Assembly (NCBI GenBank): GCA_017609985.1
Contig: JAFCCW010000003.1
Span: 1-52,189, forward strand
Direction of reading: 5' to 3'
From: Candidatus Iainarchaeum sp.
GTDB taxonomy: Archaea > Iainarchaeota > Iainarchaeia > Iainarchaeales > JAFCCW01
DNA: 52,189 nt
The notes under the pieces were generated by a model, which searched no databases, was not told where the DNA came from, and saw only the letters and a program-made list of their open reading frames with translations. The translations under genes were made by a program, and so were the position numbers. Position 1 is the first letter of the stretch. Each line of letters opens with the position of its first letter. Positions 25,800-34,849 of the stretch are shown in pieces.

Positions 25800-26444
25800 C
25801 TATTTGCTTACCTTCTCCCAGTCCTTCAAAAATTTTTCAATTCCTTCATCAGTCTTTGGGTGCTTAATTAATTTTTCCAGAATTTCAGGAGGAATTGTTG
25901 CAACATGAGCTCCAAGCAAAGCAGCATCAGTCACATGACGTGGGTGTCGAATGCTTGCAACGATTATTTCTGTGTCAAACTCGTAATTGTCTATTATGTC
26001 AGCCAACTCGCTGATTAATTCCATTCCATCCTGTCCAATGTCATCAAGTCTTCCCACAAACGGGCTAATGTATGATGCGCCAGCTTTTGCGCAAAGCAGT
26101 CCCTGGTTTGCAGAAAAGACAAGAGTTGCATTTGTCTTGATTCCCTTCTTCTTCAAAGCACTGATTACCTTCAATCCCTCTGCATCACAGGGAACCTTTA
26201 TTACAATGTTCTTGTGCATTGCAGAATACTCTTCTGCCTGCTTTATCATTTCCTCTGAATTCGTTGCTGTGACCTCTACACTGATTGGACCATCAACTAT
26301 TTCGCATATTTTCTTGACAGCATCCAGAAACGAAAGAGATTGCTTGCTCATAAGGCTTGGATTGGTTGTGACTCCGTCAACAACTCCCCAGGAAGCATAT
26401 TTTTCTATTTCTTTTACGTCAGCTGTATCTATAAAAAACTTCAT
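25800..26444 (-). CDS. tal: transaldolase, small (MipB/TalC-like) type
   Basis: A 214-residue class I aldolase-family barrel. The Schiff-base Lys83 is in NIVIKVP, with [26 protein letters not shown] and [13 protein letters not shown] as the other family motifs. Members act as transaldolase or fructose-6-phosphate aldolase, and sequence alone does not separate them. As first gene of the run, next to split transketolase, a role in balancing sugar phosphates for erythrose-4-phosphate is likely. The ATG is preceded by GGTGAGG and by a TATA-like box 28 nt upstream. Confidence 0.93.
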   Translation of the reverse strand: MKFFIDTADVKEIEKYASWGVVDGVTTNPSLMSKQSLSFLDAVKKICEIVDGPISVEVTATNSEEMIKQAEEYSAMHKNIVIKVPCDAEGLKVISALKKKGIKTNATLVFSANQGLLCAKAGASYISPFVGRLDDIGQDGMELISELADIIDNYEFDTEIIVASIRHPRHVTDAALLGAHVATIPPEILEKLIKHPKTDEGIEKFLKDWEKVSK

Positions 26445-26468
26445 TGAACCTCACCCCAACATACAGTG

Positions 26469-26476
26469 TATTTAAG
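26469..26476 (-). promoter_or_regulatory. TATA-like box of the tal-aro operon
   Basis: Read on the minus strand, CTTAAATA is centred about 28 nt before the tal ATG. It is the only strong promoter-like site before 11 genes that overlap or abut, so it probably drives the whole aromatic run. Confidence 0.5.
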
Positions 26477-26554
26477 TTTTTTTAAAACCATAACTAAAAC
26501 CATCACGTTCCAGGCCAGCGCAATCCCAACAAGGAGATGCCTGACCATCAATAG

Positions 26555-26588
26555 AAGAAAAAGAAATTAAAAAACCAGGCAGCTGCCT
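26555..26588 (-). terminator. hairpin plus T-run upstream of tal
   Basis: The perfect palindrome AGGCAGCTGCCT at 26577-26588 is followed, on the minus strand, by GG, six T and further T-rich sequence. It sits about 92 nt after the stop of the truncated methyltransferase gene and before the tal promoter, as expected for a terminator. Confidence 0.5.
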
Positions 26589-26680
26589 CTGAGAAAAAAG
26601 AATTGAATAACTCTGTTTTAGGCAAACTGTTTGTTTTCATAAAAAAAAAACATGCTAAAATGTTTAAAAAGCTTGTTATT

Positions 26681-27013
26681 TCACTTTAGGCTTGTGCCCC
26701 CAATCTGAGCAACTTTCTTTCCTTCCAAAGTCTCAAACATTTCATTGACTGCGTGATTAAGTGAATGAAAATCGCTCGCATTGTTTAAGAAACAAGATTC
26801 AAGCTTATAATCAGCTGCTCGTTCACTTATTCGTGTTCTCTCAAAAAAAGAAACAACTCCTTTTGGATCAAGATTACTCTCTTTTTCTTTTTTTTGCAAT
26901 TCAGCTACTCGTTCTTTTATTCTTGTTCTCTGAAAAAAAGAGTCAACCTCTCTTGCATCAATACGAGCGCGAATTCCCTTTGGAACAAATAGTTTAGAAA
27001 ACCTTCGAGGCAT
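26681..27013 (-). CDS. truncated methyltransferase-like protein with internal repeat
   Basis: A 110-residue product starting MPRRFSKLFVPKG. Residues 25-35 (SFFQRTRIKER) recur at 55-65 (SFFERTRISER), so a 30-residue unit is duplicated. The C-terminus, MFETLEGKKVAQIGG, matches the region before and at SAM motif I of the next gene (MLETMG...AKKIAHIGSAAG), but the protein stops four residues later. No continuing methyltransferase sequence is found downstream in any frame. It therefore lacks most of the catalytic fold: a remnant, or a protein now using only the N-terminal helical part. TATA-like GATATAAAAAC at 27033-27043 is about 25 nt before the ATG. Confidence 0.6.
   Translation of the reverse strand: MPRRFSKLFVPKGIRARIDAREVDSFFQRTRIKERVAELQKKEKESNLDPKGVVSFFERTRISERAADYKLESCFLNNASDFHSLNHAVNEMFETLEGKKVAQIGGTSLK
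26811..26945 (-). repeat. diverged 90-bp in-frame duplication
   Basis: Segments at about 26811-26855 and 26901-26945 are similar at DNA and protein level and lie exactly 90 bp apart. They encode the two SFFxRTRIxER units of the truncated methyltransferase-like protein. Confidence 0.65.
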
Positions 27014-27086
27014 AGAAACAAAACACTATTCAGATATAAAAACAGTTCTACAAACATTAATTTTTTAAAAAGCGTGTGGAAAAAAC

Positions 27087-27743
27087 TTATTCTTTAACAA
27101 GAACAAGAGTAGACTTAAAATACCTCTCAATACGAAAGCCTGCCTCCGCGATTTTACTGATTTCTGACTCCAGAATAGGTTCTACTGAATTTGATATAAA
27201 CAGCCTTCCCCCTCTTTTGAGAACCCTTGCTGCTTCTTTTACAGAATCAAACTCAACCTTAGGATTCAGATATCCTGCAAAAAGAAAATGTTCTGATACA
27301 ACTGCGTCAAGGGAACCTTCTCTCACCGGAAGAGCTGTGGCAGATGCAACAACAGGGTTTTCAAGGTTTAGCTTCTCTTTCTTACCAACCTGAGCCGCTA
27401 TCCTCTGATGCCCTCTGTTAATATCAACCCCGATGGCTGTTGCGCCTTTTGTTTGAAGAAATCTTGCAAACAAGCCAGCAGCAGAACCAATATGTGCTAT
27501 TTTTTTCGCCCTTAAAGAGCCCATTGTTTCAAGCATTGAATGGTAAAGAGAAATATAATGAACTGTTTCCTTACGATCTCTTGTTGTTCCATTGCGTTTA
27601 AGAGCAAGGTTAATCTTTGAAATCAAATCAGTATTTCTAAAAGCATGGTCAAGGTCATCGAATCTTCTTAGAGATAACTCATAGGGAATTTGCTCAGGAA
27701 CTGGAAGAAAAATCCTTCTTTTTGTCCTTGGCATTGGAACCAT
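27087..27743 (-). CDS. class I SAM-dependent methyltransferase, substrate unknown
   Basis: A 218-residue protein. The first 80 residues are basic and helical (MPRTKRRIFLPVPEQ). Motif I is AKKIAHIGSAAGLFARFL, with an Ala-rich loop in place of the usual GxGxG; strand 2 ends GVDIN; SATALPVREGSLDAVVSEHF is the motif around strand 4; and AARVLKRGGRLFIS is the conserved late strand. It resembles ubiE-like methyltransferases but no substrate can be assigned. Two starts are possible: ATG 27743 is about 25 nt from a TATA-like CTATAAAAAC, and ATG 27734 would give the MPRT start seen in other unknown genes here. Confidence 0.82.
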   Translation of the reverse strand: MVPMPRTKRRIFLPVPEQIPYELSLRRFDDLDHAFRNTDLISKINLALKRNGTTRDRKETVHYISLYHSMLETMGSLRAKKIAHIGSAAGLFARFLQTKGATAIGVDINRGHQRIAAQVGKKEKLNLENPVVASATALPVREGSLDAVVSEHFLFAGYLNPKVEFDSVKEAARVLKRGGRLFISNSVEPILESEISKIAEAGFRIERYFKSTLVLVKE

Positions 27744-27763
27744 AAAAAAAGAACTTCTTCCAG

Positions 27764-29386
27764 CTATAAAAACCTATTCCTATAACTCTTAAGAACTCCA
27801 TTTGGAAGTTCCTTTAGTTCTGGCTTGAAAGAAGAAAGTCTTTTCTTTAGCTCTGCTTCATCAACCACTAAGTCAATTGTTTTCTTGTCCAAGTCAATGC
27901 GGATTCTGTCACCGTTCTCTACTACTCCGATTGCTCCGCCTCTTGCAGCTTCTGGTTCAACATGTCCAATGGAAAGTCCCTTGGTTGCTCCGCTGAACCT
28001 GCCGTCTGTGAGCAGGGCTATTTCCTTGTCCATGCCCAGACCGGAAATTGAAGCAGTCGGATAAAGCATTTCCCTCATTCCAGGCCCCCCGATTTTTCCC
28101 TCGTAGCGGATTATCAAAACCTGCCCTTTTGAGAGTTCCGGACCCTCAATATGTTCGGTTGCCTGTTCCTCTGAATTGAAGACACGCGCTTCGCCCTCAA
28201 AGACTCTTGGAAAATCATCAGAAAGAGCACTTTCCTTGAGAACCGAGCCTTCCATTGCAAGGTTTCCGTAAAGAATTGAAATCCCTCCTGTTTCAGAAAA
28301 GGGATTCTTTGCAGGGCGAATAATCTCTTTGTCTTTAAGCTCTGCTTTTTCCAGCCTTGCAAACATTTCCCCGTCAACAGTTGGCAGGTCGTGAATTAAA
28401 TCCTTCTTCTTAAGCTCCGCCATGACTGCAGGAATGCCGCCTGCATTGTGCAGGTCAATCATAAAATTGCTTGAAGCAGGGTTCAGCTTGACAAGATTTG
28501 GTGTCTCAGAACTCCAGTTGTTGATTTTCTTGAGATCAATGTCAACACCAGCTTCCCCTGCAATGTCTGGAATGTGCAAAACAGTGTTAGTGCTTGCGCC
28601 GATTGCCATGTCAACCCTGAAAGCATTTTCAAAAGACTCTTTTGTCATCAAGTCTCTTGCCTTCAAACCCTGCTTTACTAAGTCAAGAATCTTCTTTCCG
28701 GCGTTGAACGCCTGCTGTTTTTTCTCCTTGTGAACTGCATGGGTTGTAGCGCACATTGCCGTGCTTAACCCAAGAGCCTCTGTAACGCATGCCATAGAGT
28801 TTGCAGTGTACAGGCCGGCGCATGAGCCAGCTCCCGGACATGAACTGCAGACAATTTCTTCATATTCTTCGTTAGAAATCTTTCCCTTTTCATGCTGTGC
28901 CTTTGCCTCAAAAGAGTCCTTTACTCCAAGCTTTCTTCCCTTGTAGTCGCCTGGCATCATCGGCCCGCCTGTGACAAAAATGCTCGGAAGATTCAAGCGC
29001 GCGGCAGCCTTGAGATGACCCGGCAGGTTCTTGTCGCAGGCTGCAATAAAAACAATTCCCTCAAAAACTCCGTGCCCTGCAACCATTTCCTCGATTGAGT
29101 CAGCTATGGTCTCACGGCTGGGAAGAGAATACTTCATTCCCTGATGGCCCATTGCAATGCCGTCACAGATAGCGATTGTGTGAAACTCAAAAGGTGTTCC
29201 CCCTGCTTTTCTGACACCCTTTTTTGCCTCTTCACCGAGTTCGCGCAGGTGGATGTGCCCTGGAGTGATTTCGTTAAAGGAGTTGACTATGGCAATAGCT
29301 GGCTTGTCCAGCTCTTCCCTTTTCAGACCGTCTGCGTAAAGCAGTGAACGGGCTGCAGGCAGCTGCTTTATTTCGCTTGGTTTCAT
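27764..29386 (-). CDS. ilvD: dihydroxy-acid dehydratase
   Basis: Fe-S enzyme giving the 2-oxo acids for valine, leucine and isoleucine. Cluster and active-site cysteines fit the family: [10 protein letters not shown], and the [18 protein letters not shown] segment. [31 protein letters not shown] and [16 protein letters not shown] are also typical. Product of 540 residues. The ATG is about 25 nt after a TATA-like box with no ribosome site, so probably leaderless. It stands apart from ilvC and the leu genes, between two methyltransferase genes. Confidence 0.96.
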   Translation of the reverse strand: MKPSEIKQLPAARSLLYADGLKREELDKPAIAIVNSFNEITPGHIHLRELGEEAKKGVRKAGGTPFEFHTIAICDGIAMGHQGMKYSLPSRETIADSIEEMVAGHGVFEGIVFIAACDKNLPGHLKAAARLNLPSIFVTGGPMMPGDYKGRKLGVKDSFEAKAQHEKGKISNEEYEEIVCSSCPGAGSCAGLYTANSMACVTEALGLSTAMCATTHAVHKEKKQQAFNAGKKILDLVKQGLKARDLMTKESFENAFRVDMAIGASTNTVLHIPDIAGEAGVDIDLKKINNWSSETPNLVKLNPASSNFMIDLHNAGGIPAVMAELKKKDLIHDLPTVDGEMFARLEKAELKDKEIIRPAKNPFSETGGISILYGNLAMEGSVLKESALSDDFPRVFEGEARVFNSEEQATEHIEGPELSKGQVLIIRYEGKIGGPGMREMLYPTASISGLGMDKEIALLTDGRFSGATKGLSIGHVEPEAARGGAIGVVENGDRIRIDLDKKTIDLVVDEAELKKRLSSFKPELKELPNGVLKSYRNRFL

Positions 29387-29403
29387 GCAAGAATTAGCAA
29401 GCG

Positions 29404-29416
29404 AAATATTTTAAAG
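29404..29416 (-). promoter_or_regulatory. TATA-like box of ilvD
   Basis: CTTTAAAATATTT on the minus strand is centred about 25 nt before the ilvD ATG, the spacing of a leaderless archaeal promoter. Confidence 0.45.
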
Positions 29417-29471
29417 AGCTGAGGAGTGAAAGAAGCAAAGATTTAACTTTGAACAAATGCTTTATTTTACA

Positions 29472-30128
29472 ATGGGACTAAGAAAAAGAATCAGGGACAT
29501 CCGACTAAGAAGATGGGTGGATCACACAAGAGACTTGAGAAACGCAGACCATTACGAGCTGGAACACAGAACAGGAATTGTCGGAGGAAAACACTTGTTT
29601 TTTAAGAGTCCATTGAGAGAAATTGATGAACTGTTCAGAGAATCAGGAAAATTCTCAATGAAAGATTTTATTTCAAAAAAACTCAAGCGCAGAAAAGCCT
29701 TTATTGGGGGAAGAGTTAAAATTCCGGTCAGAGTTCTTGACCTTGGGTGCGGAGACGGAACTGCCCTGAAAGGAATCAGAGAAAAGTTTCCAGAAGCTGC
29801 TGAAGCAGGCGGGCTTGAACTGCATGGCATTCTTGCAGAGTCAAGAATTCCTGGAAGCGGACTTGAAGGAATTGAAATTAAGAGAGCCTTGTTTAGGGAC
29901 ACAGCAGAACTATTCCCAGCAAAGCATTTTGACCTTGTTTACTCTCATTATGGACTGCTCCACGAACCACAGAATATAGTGCAAAATATTCAGGGAATAA
30001 AACAGGTTCTCAAAAAAGATGGAATTCTTGTGTTCAACTGTGATGGCAAGCGTGAAATTCCAAAAAAAGCATTTGAAGGATTTGAAGTCATGAATTCAGG
30101 CCAAGTGTATGTGCTGAGAAAAAAATAG
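29472..30128 (+). CDS. class I SAM-dependent methyltransferase with basic N-terminus, substrate unknown
   Basis: About 218 residues from the ATG at 29472 (MGLRKRIRDIRLRRW); an ATG at 29457 would add five residues. A basic helical region of about 75 residues precedes motif I, VRVLDLGCGDGTALKGI, a canonical SAM loop. FDLVYSHYGLLHEPQN and IKQVLKKDGILVFNCDG are the motif IV and post-motif regions. The fold is complete but the late substrate part is short. Divergent from ilvD with 85 nt between starts. Target unknown; the N-terminus resembles those of other unknown genes here in charge rather than sequence. Confidence 0.8.
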   Translation: MGLRKRIRDIRLRRWVDHTRDLRNADHYELEHRTGIVGGKHLFFKSPLREIDELFRESGKFSMKDFISKKLKRRKAFIGGRVKIPVRVLDLGCGDGTALKGIREKFPEAAEAGGLELHGILAESRIPGSGLEGIEIKRALFRDTAELFPAKHFDLVYSHYGLLHEPQNIVQNIQGIKQVLKKDGILVFNCDGKREIPKKAFEGFEVMNSGQVYVLRKK

Positions 30129-30196
30129 AAAGAAAAAATAGAAAACTGGAAATTGAAAGCAAACAAGAAAAGAGAAAAAAGGAATCTGGAAAAGAG

Positions 30197-31192
30197 CTAT
30201 TTGCTCTCTTCCTTTTTTTCAAACATCGCCCTTATCTTTGCACCGACAGTTTCAATTGAAGAATTCTTTTCCTCTTCCCTCAAGTTCTTCAGGTTTGGAA
30301 TGCCGTTCTTGAATTCCTCAATCCAGTCCTTTGCAAACTCGCCTGACTCAACATTTTTGAGAGCTTCCTTCATTGCATCCCTAACAGGTTGTCCGACAAT
30401 TTTCGGTCCAACAGTCCTCGAACCCCACTCAGCAGTATTAGAAACCCTCGAATGCATGTTCTGGATACCCCCTTCGTAGAACAAGTCAACAATTAGCTTG
30501 AGCTCGTTCATGCATTCAAAGTAAGCTATTTCTTCAGGATAACCTGCTTCAACAAGAGTGTCAAAGCCTGCCTTAACAAGCTCTGTTACTCCACCACACA
30601 AAACAGCCTGCTCTCCGAACAAGTCACTGTAAGTTTCCTGTTCAAAAGTGCATTCCATAACTCCAGCGCGGGTGAAACCCATTGCCTTAGCCATGCCAAG
30701 AGCAACTTCCTTTGCCTTGCCAGAAGAATCCTGCTTTATTGCAATCAAGCCAGGAACTCCGAAGCCTTCAAGAAAGCGTTTTCTTTCCTCGCTCCCAGGT
30801 GATTTTGGAGCAACCATGATAACATCAACATTCTCTGGAGGAACAATCTGCTTGAAAACAATTGAAAAGCCGTGCGAACAGCAAAGAATGTTTCCCTCGC
30901 TTATCTTGTCCTTGATTTGTTCCTCGTAGACTTTTCCCTGAACCTCATCAGGCAAGAGAATGTGAATGACATCGGCTTTTTCAGCAGCCTCTGCAATTGA
31001 ATAAACTTCAAACCCGTCTTCTTTTGCCTTGTCTGCTGCAGGCTCTGGCCTGCTTCCGACGATTACATTCAAGCCAGAGTCCTTCATGCACAAAGCCTGT
31101 GCTTCACCCTGGTTTCCATAACCAATAACAGCTATAATCTTGTCTTTTACTGCATCAAGTGATGCGTCATTTTCGTGAAAAATTTTTACCAT
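30197..31192 (-). CDS. ilvC: ketol-acid reductoisomerase
   Basis: Isomerises and reduces acetolactate and acetohydroxybutyrate. The Rossmann loop is IAVIGYGNQGEAQA, followed by IVGSRPEP. The knotted C-terminal domain has FEQETYSDLFGEQAVLCGG and YFECMNELKLIVDL, whose acidic residues bind two Mg ions, and SNTAEWGSR. Class I length of 331 residues from ATG 31192, which is supported by GGAGGTAA just upstream; an earlier start would overlap that site. Divergent from the pyrophosphatase gene with 109 nt between. Confidence 0.96.
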   Translation of the reverse strand: MVKIFHENDASLDAVKDKIIAVIGYGNQGEAQALCMKDSGLNVIVGSRPEPAADKAKEDGFEVYSIAEAAEKADVIHILLPDEVQGKVYEEQIKDKISEGNILCCSHGFSIVFKQIVPPENVDVIMVAPKSPGSEERKRFLEGFGVPGLIAIKQDSSGKAKEVALGMAKAMGFTRAGVMECTFEQETYSDLFGEQAVLCGGVTELVKAGFDTLVEAGYPEEIAYFECMNELKLIVDLFYEGGIQNMHSRVSNTAEWGSRTVGPKIVGQPVRDAMKEALKNVESGEFAKDWIEEFKNGIPNLKNLREEEKNSSIETVGAKIRAMFEKKEESK

Positions 31193-31301
31193 AGAAATTA
31201 CCTCCAAGCAGTTAAAAGAAAAATTCCTGCGCTAAGTTTTAAAACATTGCCCTTCAAATTTTTTACATCTAAAAAACGCATTACCTGAGAAAGGGATTAA
31301 A

Positions 31302-33377
31302 TTGATTGAACTTGTTTTTGTTGCGAGCGTCGTAGCCCTTCTCTTTGCCTTCTGGCTGTCCAGATTTGTGATGAAGCAGAGCGAAGGCTCCAAAGAAATG
31401 ATAGAAGTAGCAGAAGCAATCAGAGAAGGAGCAAATGCTTTCCTTGGAAGACAGTACAAGACAATCGCTATTTACTTTGCAATAGTTCTTGTGATACTGA
31501 TTGCACTTGTTGCACTGGGTCACCTGACAATCTTTGTTCCATTTGCTTTCCTCAGTGGAGGATTTTTCTCCGCACTAAGCGGCTATATAGGAATGAAGAT
31601 AGCAACAAACGCTAATGCAAGAACAACAGAGGGAGCAAAAAAATCTTTGAACCATGGTTTGAAAATTGCTTTTTCTTCAGGAGCAGTAATGGGCTTTATG
31701 GTTATCGGTCTTGCATTGCTTGACTTAAGCATCTGGTATGCAATACTTAACTGGTTTTATTCAGGATTAGAAACTGCAGCAAGAATGCAGCACATTACCT
31801 CTGCAATGCTGACTTTTGGAATGGGTGCCTCTTCAGTTGCATTGTTTGCAAGAGTTGGCGGAGGAATCTTCACAAAAGCAGCTGATGTTGGCGCAGACCT
31901 TGTTGGAAAAGTTGAAGCAGGAATTCCAGAAGATGATGCAAGAAACCCGGCAGTAATTGCAGACAATGTTGGAGACAACGTGGGGGATGTTGCTGGAATG
32001 GGAGCAGACCTCTACGAAAGCTATGTTGGAAGTGTTATTGCAACAATGGCTTTGGGAGTTGCAGCAGGACTGAGTGTGGAAGGAGTTACTCTGCCAATGA
32101 GCATTGCTGCTCTGGGAGTGATTGTATCAATACTTGGAACCTTCCTTGTCAAAACAAAAGAGGACGCAACACAACACGAGCTATTGAATGCGTTGAGAAG
32201 AGGAATGTATGGAGCATCAATCCTTCTTGCAATCGGAGCATACTTTGCAACAACAATGATTCTTGGAGCAGAGCATATTGGAGTTTATTACGCTATTTTG
32301 ATTGGGCTGATTACAGGAATAATTATTGGCTTTTCAACTGAGTACTTTACTTCAGCAAAATACAAGCCAACACAATTTATTGCAGAGTCAAGCCAGACAG
32401 GCCCTGCAACTGTTATAATTGATGGAATGAGCATTGGAATGCTTTCAACAGCTGTGCCAATTCTTGCAATTGGAGTAGCAATTCTTTTGAGCTTTAGCTT
32501 TGCAGGCGGATGGGACAACACTAATGCAGGACTTTACGGAATAGGAATTGCTGCAGTTGGAATGCTTTCCACCCTCGGGTTCACTCTTGCAACAGACGCT
32601 TACGGGCCTGTAGCAGACAACGCGGGCGGAATAGCTGAAATGACACACCAGAAACCGATTGTTAGAAAGAGAACAGATGCTTTTGATTCACTTGGAAACA
32701 CTACTGCTGCAACAGGCAAAGGATTTGCAATCGGTTCCGCGGCACTAACAGCACTTGCACTAATTGCAGCTTATCGAGAAGAAGTATTACTGCTTGGAAT
32801 TAGCATGGATCTTTCAATAATGAATCCAAAAGTAATGGTTGGATTGTTTATTGGAGGAATGCTGCCGTTCCTGTTCAGTTCAATGACTATGAGAGCAGTT
32901 GGCAGAGCAGCAGGAGAAATAGTTGAAGAAGTCAGAAGGCAATTTAAGGAAATTCCAGGAATAATGACTGGCAAAGGAAAGCCAGATTATCGCGCATGCG
33001 TTACAATCAGCACAAAGTCTGCTCAGAGAGAAATGATACTGCCTGCTCTAACAGCAATCGCTACACCAATTGTTTTCGGACTGTTAATTGGAGTAGAAGG
33101 AGTTGTGGGATTGCTCGCAGGAGCACTAGTTAGCGGATTTGTTCTCGCTGTTTTCATGGCAAACACTGGCGGAGCATGGGACAATGCAAAGAAGTTTATT
33201 GAAGACGGAAACTTTGGCGGAAAGGGAAGTGAAGGGCACAAAGCAGCAGTAATCGGAGACACTGTTGGAGACCCATTCAAAGACACATCAGGCCCAAGCC
33301 TAAATATTTTGATAAAATTAATGAGCATGGTTTCGCTCGTGTTCGCTTCAGTTGTAGTAACTTACGCTATTTTCTAG
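31302..33377 (+). CDS. hppA: membrane-bound pyrophosphatase, predicted K+-dependent Na+-pumping type
   Basis: Hydrolyses PPi and exports cations across the membrane. The 691 residues include about 16 membrane segments. PPi/Mg motifs are intact: [48 protein letters not shown] and the late [25 protein letters not shown] at 465-474 has Ala where K+-independent enzymes carry Lys, so K+ dependence is predicted. Glu239 in [10 protein letters not shown] is at the position typical of Na+-pumping members; plant H+ pumps have a shifted Glu. These rules come from family knowledge and are not proof. The start is TTG at 31302, about 9 nt after an AAGGGA site. Confidence 0.93.
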   Translation: MIELVFVASVVALLFAFWLSRFVMKQSEGSKEMIEVAEAIREGANAFLGRQYKTIAIYFAIVLVILIALVALGHLTIFVPFAFLSGGFFSALSGYIGMKIATNANARTTEGAKKSLNHGLKIAFSSGAVMGFMVIGLALLDLSIWYAILNWFYSGLETAARMQHITSAMLTFGMGASSVALFARVGGGIFTKAADVGADLVGKVEAGIPEDDARNPAVIADNVGDNVGDVAGMGADLYESYVGSVIATMALGVAAGLSVEGVTLPMSIAALGVIVSILGTFLVKTKEDATQHELLNALRRGMYGASILLAIGAYFATTMILGAEHIGVYYAILIGLITGIIIGFSTEYFTSAKYKPTQFIAESSQTGPATVIIDGMSIGMLSTAVPILAIGVAILLSFSFAGGWDNTNAGLYGIGIAAVGMLSTLGFTLATDAYGPVADNAGGIAEMTHQKPIVRKRTDAFDSLGNTTAATGKGFAIGSAALTALALIAAYREEVLLLGISMDLSIMNPKVMVGLFIGGMLPFLFSSMTMRAVGRAAGEIVEEVRRQFKEIPGIMTGKGKPDYRACVTISTKSAQREMILPALTAIATPIVFGLLIGVEGVVGLLAGALVSGFVLAVFMANTGGAWDNAKKFIEDGNFGGKGSEGHKAAVIGDTVGDPFKDTSGPSLNILIKLMSMVSLVFASVVVTYAIF

Positions 33378-33383
33378 TTTAAG

Positions 33384-33397
33384 TTTAAGCTTAAATA
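33384..33397 (+). promoter_or_regulatory. TATA-like box inside a 12-bp palindrome
   Basis: TTTAAGCTTAAA (33384-33395) is a perfect palindrome overlapping the TATA-like GCTTAAATA, centred about 28 nt before the lipoprotein ATG at 33422. A second GTTTAAG lies just upstream. A repressor bound here would block TBP; no regulator is known. Confidence 0.4.
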
Positions 33398-33421
33398 CTT
33401 GTTTTGAATAGAATATAATTA

Positions 33422-34306
33422 ATGAAAAAAAATCTTATTTCAGGCTTTGCTCCATTAGTTATTTTTCTAATTCTTTTAAGTGGGTGCATCTTCTTTCCAA
33501 ATCCAGAGGATAACTCCCTAATTGTGAACCCTTTTCCGTTTATTGGATCAGACAACAGCAATGAACCTGGACCAGAACCAGTGGAGCCACAGCCAGAAAC
33601 AGGGCCAGTGCCAATTATTGAACCAGCTTCTAATCCAGACAAACCAGAAAATTCTGGGCCAACAGAACCTGTTAAACAAGAAGAAAAAGAAGAAAATGAA
33701 ACAGGAGACAAAGAAGAGGAAAATCCAGAAGACCCCGAGCCCCTAAAACCAGCACCCTCAAACTATTGCATTGAAATAAACGAACTGGACGGAAACGGAA
33801 TTGGATGCAAAGACCTATTGACAGGAGAAACCCATTACTCAGGCTGTGATGAAAGCACTCCATTTAACTGGAGATGTGAAACGCAAGAAGAAGAAAATGC
33901 AATAAAATGCACTTATTCAGTTAGTCAAGAATGTGAAGAATGCTTTCACTGTGGTTTATTTTATGAACAAGACAAGATCACAGTAACCTGTGTTCCAAAC
34001 AGTTCCACAAGAGTAATCAGCGAGGTTCAGATTAGCACAGATAATCCAATGCCAGAAAACGAGGAGCTTGTTGAACCTCTTACGCTTGAAATTTGTGAAG
34101 ACCTGGAAGAATTTTGCTGGCACAAGCTGACAGAAGAAACTATCAGTATTGTCTGCAAAGAATACTATGAAAACGTTGACTGCGGAAACAGATCCAGCTG
34201 GATCAACTGCGAAGACTGTCCTACAGACTGGATACAGGACTGTACAAGGCAAAGCTATTATTCAGAACATGAATTCCTTTGCAATTATTGTGAAGAAAAC
34301 TGCTAA
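33422..34306 (+). CDS. secreted Cys-rich lipoprotein, function unknown
   Basis: A 294-residue protein in three parts. Residues 1-22 are a lipoprotein signal peptide with lipobox LLSGC, so Cys22 is probably lipidated and the protein tethered outside the cell. Residues about 30-115 are a Pro/Glu-rich low-complexity linker (PGPEPVEPQPETGPVP and similar), likely extended. The rest is a domain with 19 cysteines, many in pairs such as ECEECFHC and NCEDC, suggesting disulphides or metal binding. No known family is recognised. A leaderless start at 33422 is supported by the promoter 28 nt upstream. Its stop overlaps the convergent next gene by 4 nt. Confidence 0.75.
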   Translation: MKKNLISGFAPLVIFLILLSGCIFFPNPEDNSLIVNPFPFIGSDNSNEPGPEPVEPQPETGPVPIIEPASNPDKPENSGPTEPVKQEEKEENETGDKEEENPEDPEPLKPAPSNYCIEINELDGNGIGCKDLLTGETHYSGCDESTPFNWRCETQEEENAIKCTYSVSQECEECFHCGLFYEQDKITVTCVPNSSTRVISEVQISTDNPMPENEELVEPLTLEICEDLEEFCWHKLTEETISIVCKEYYENVDCGNRSSWINCEDCPTDWIQDCTRQSYYSEHEFLCNYCEENC

Positions 34307-34767
34307 AGTTTTCCTTCAAAGACAATAGAATAAGCTTGTCTGGCAAAATTTCTTGTCTGAGAATCAGAGTCTGCTTTCAAGCGAGTTAGTCCTGACCTGA
34401 CACTGTTTCTTGTTGCCTCAGACCAGAAAGGAGCAAAACCAAGTTCTGCAAAAAACTTTGATACATTGCGCCTTATTTTTACATCAGGGTCTTCAGCGAA
34501 TCTGAGAAAAGCATTTACTGCCTGCTCGCGCTCTGCAGGGTTAGCAGCCGAGTTTGCAATCTGCTCAAGACCCACAAGAATAGAAATTCGTTCAGTATAA
34601 TCTAACTCAAAAATAGTTCTGCTGGAAATAATTTTGCTGACAGCAACCTGTCGTTCAGAAACTGAGCCCTTAATCAAAACTTCGGCTAATGTTTTTTTCT
34701 CAGGAGGCTTTGGAGATGCAGTGTGAAGTTCTCGCATTCTTTTCAAAAAATCAGATCGCCTAGGCAT
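34303..34767 (-). CDS. small helical protein with HEAT-like repeat, unknown function
   Basis: About 154 residues from the ATG at 34767 (MPRRSDFLKRMREL); a TTG at 34776 is a weaker start. After a basic N-terminus the sequence is all helical, with AFLRFAEDPDVKIRRNVSKF, which looks like one HEAT repeat, in the way of deoxyhypusine hydroxylase-like or phycobilisome-lyase-like scaffolds. No catalytic motif is seen. A TATA-like GATATAAAT is about 31 nt upstream on the minus strand. One of a set of genes with an MPRR-like start; role unknown. Confidence 0.65.
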   Translation of the reverse strand: MPRRSDFLKRMRELHTASPKPPEKKTLAEVLIKGSVSERQVAVSKIISSRTIFELDYTERISILVGLEQIANSAANPAEREQAVNAFLRFAEDPDVKIRRNVSKFFAELGFAPFWSEATRNSVRSGLTRLKADSDSQTRNFARQAYSIVFEGKL

Positions 34768-34820
34768 ACAAATCAATAAAATAATGATTCAGAGATATAA
34801 ATTTCTTTGCATGCAAAAGA

Positions 34821-34831
34821 ATTTATTAAAT
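34821..34831 (+). promoter_or_regulatory. TATA-like box of the gene at 34850
   Basis: ATTTATTAAAT is centred 24 nt before the ATG at 34850, favouring that start over an earlier ATG-led frame at 34784 that the transcript would not contain. Confidence 0.45.
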
Positions 34832-34849
34832 GAAAGAGATTCTATTAAC

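Noticed and set aside
26490-26560. Possible C/D-box or other small RNA between the tal promoter and the terminator
   Set aside because: TGATGG-like and CTGA-like boxes occur but not in correct order and spacing, and no convincing stem was found apart from a weak CAGGC/GCCTG pair.
34767-34776. MPRR starts as twin-arginine export signals
   Set aside because: No hydrophobic segment follows the arginine pairs in any of these proteins, so Tat or Sec export is unlikely.
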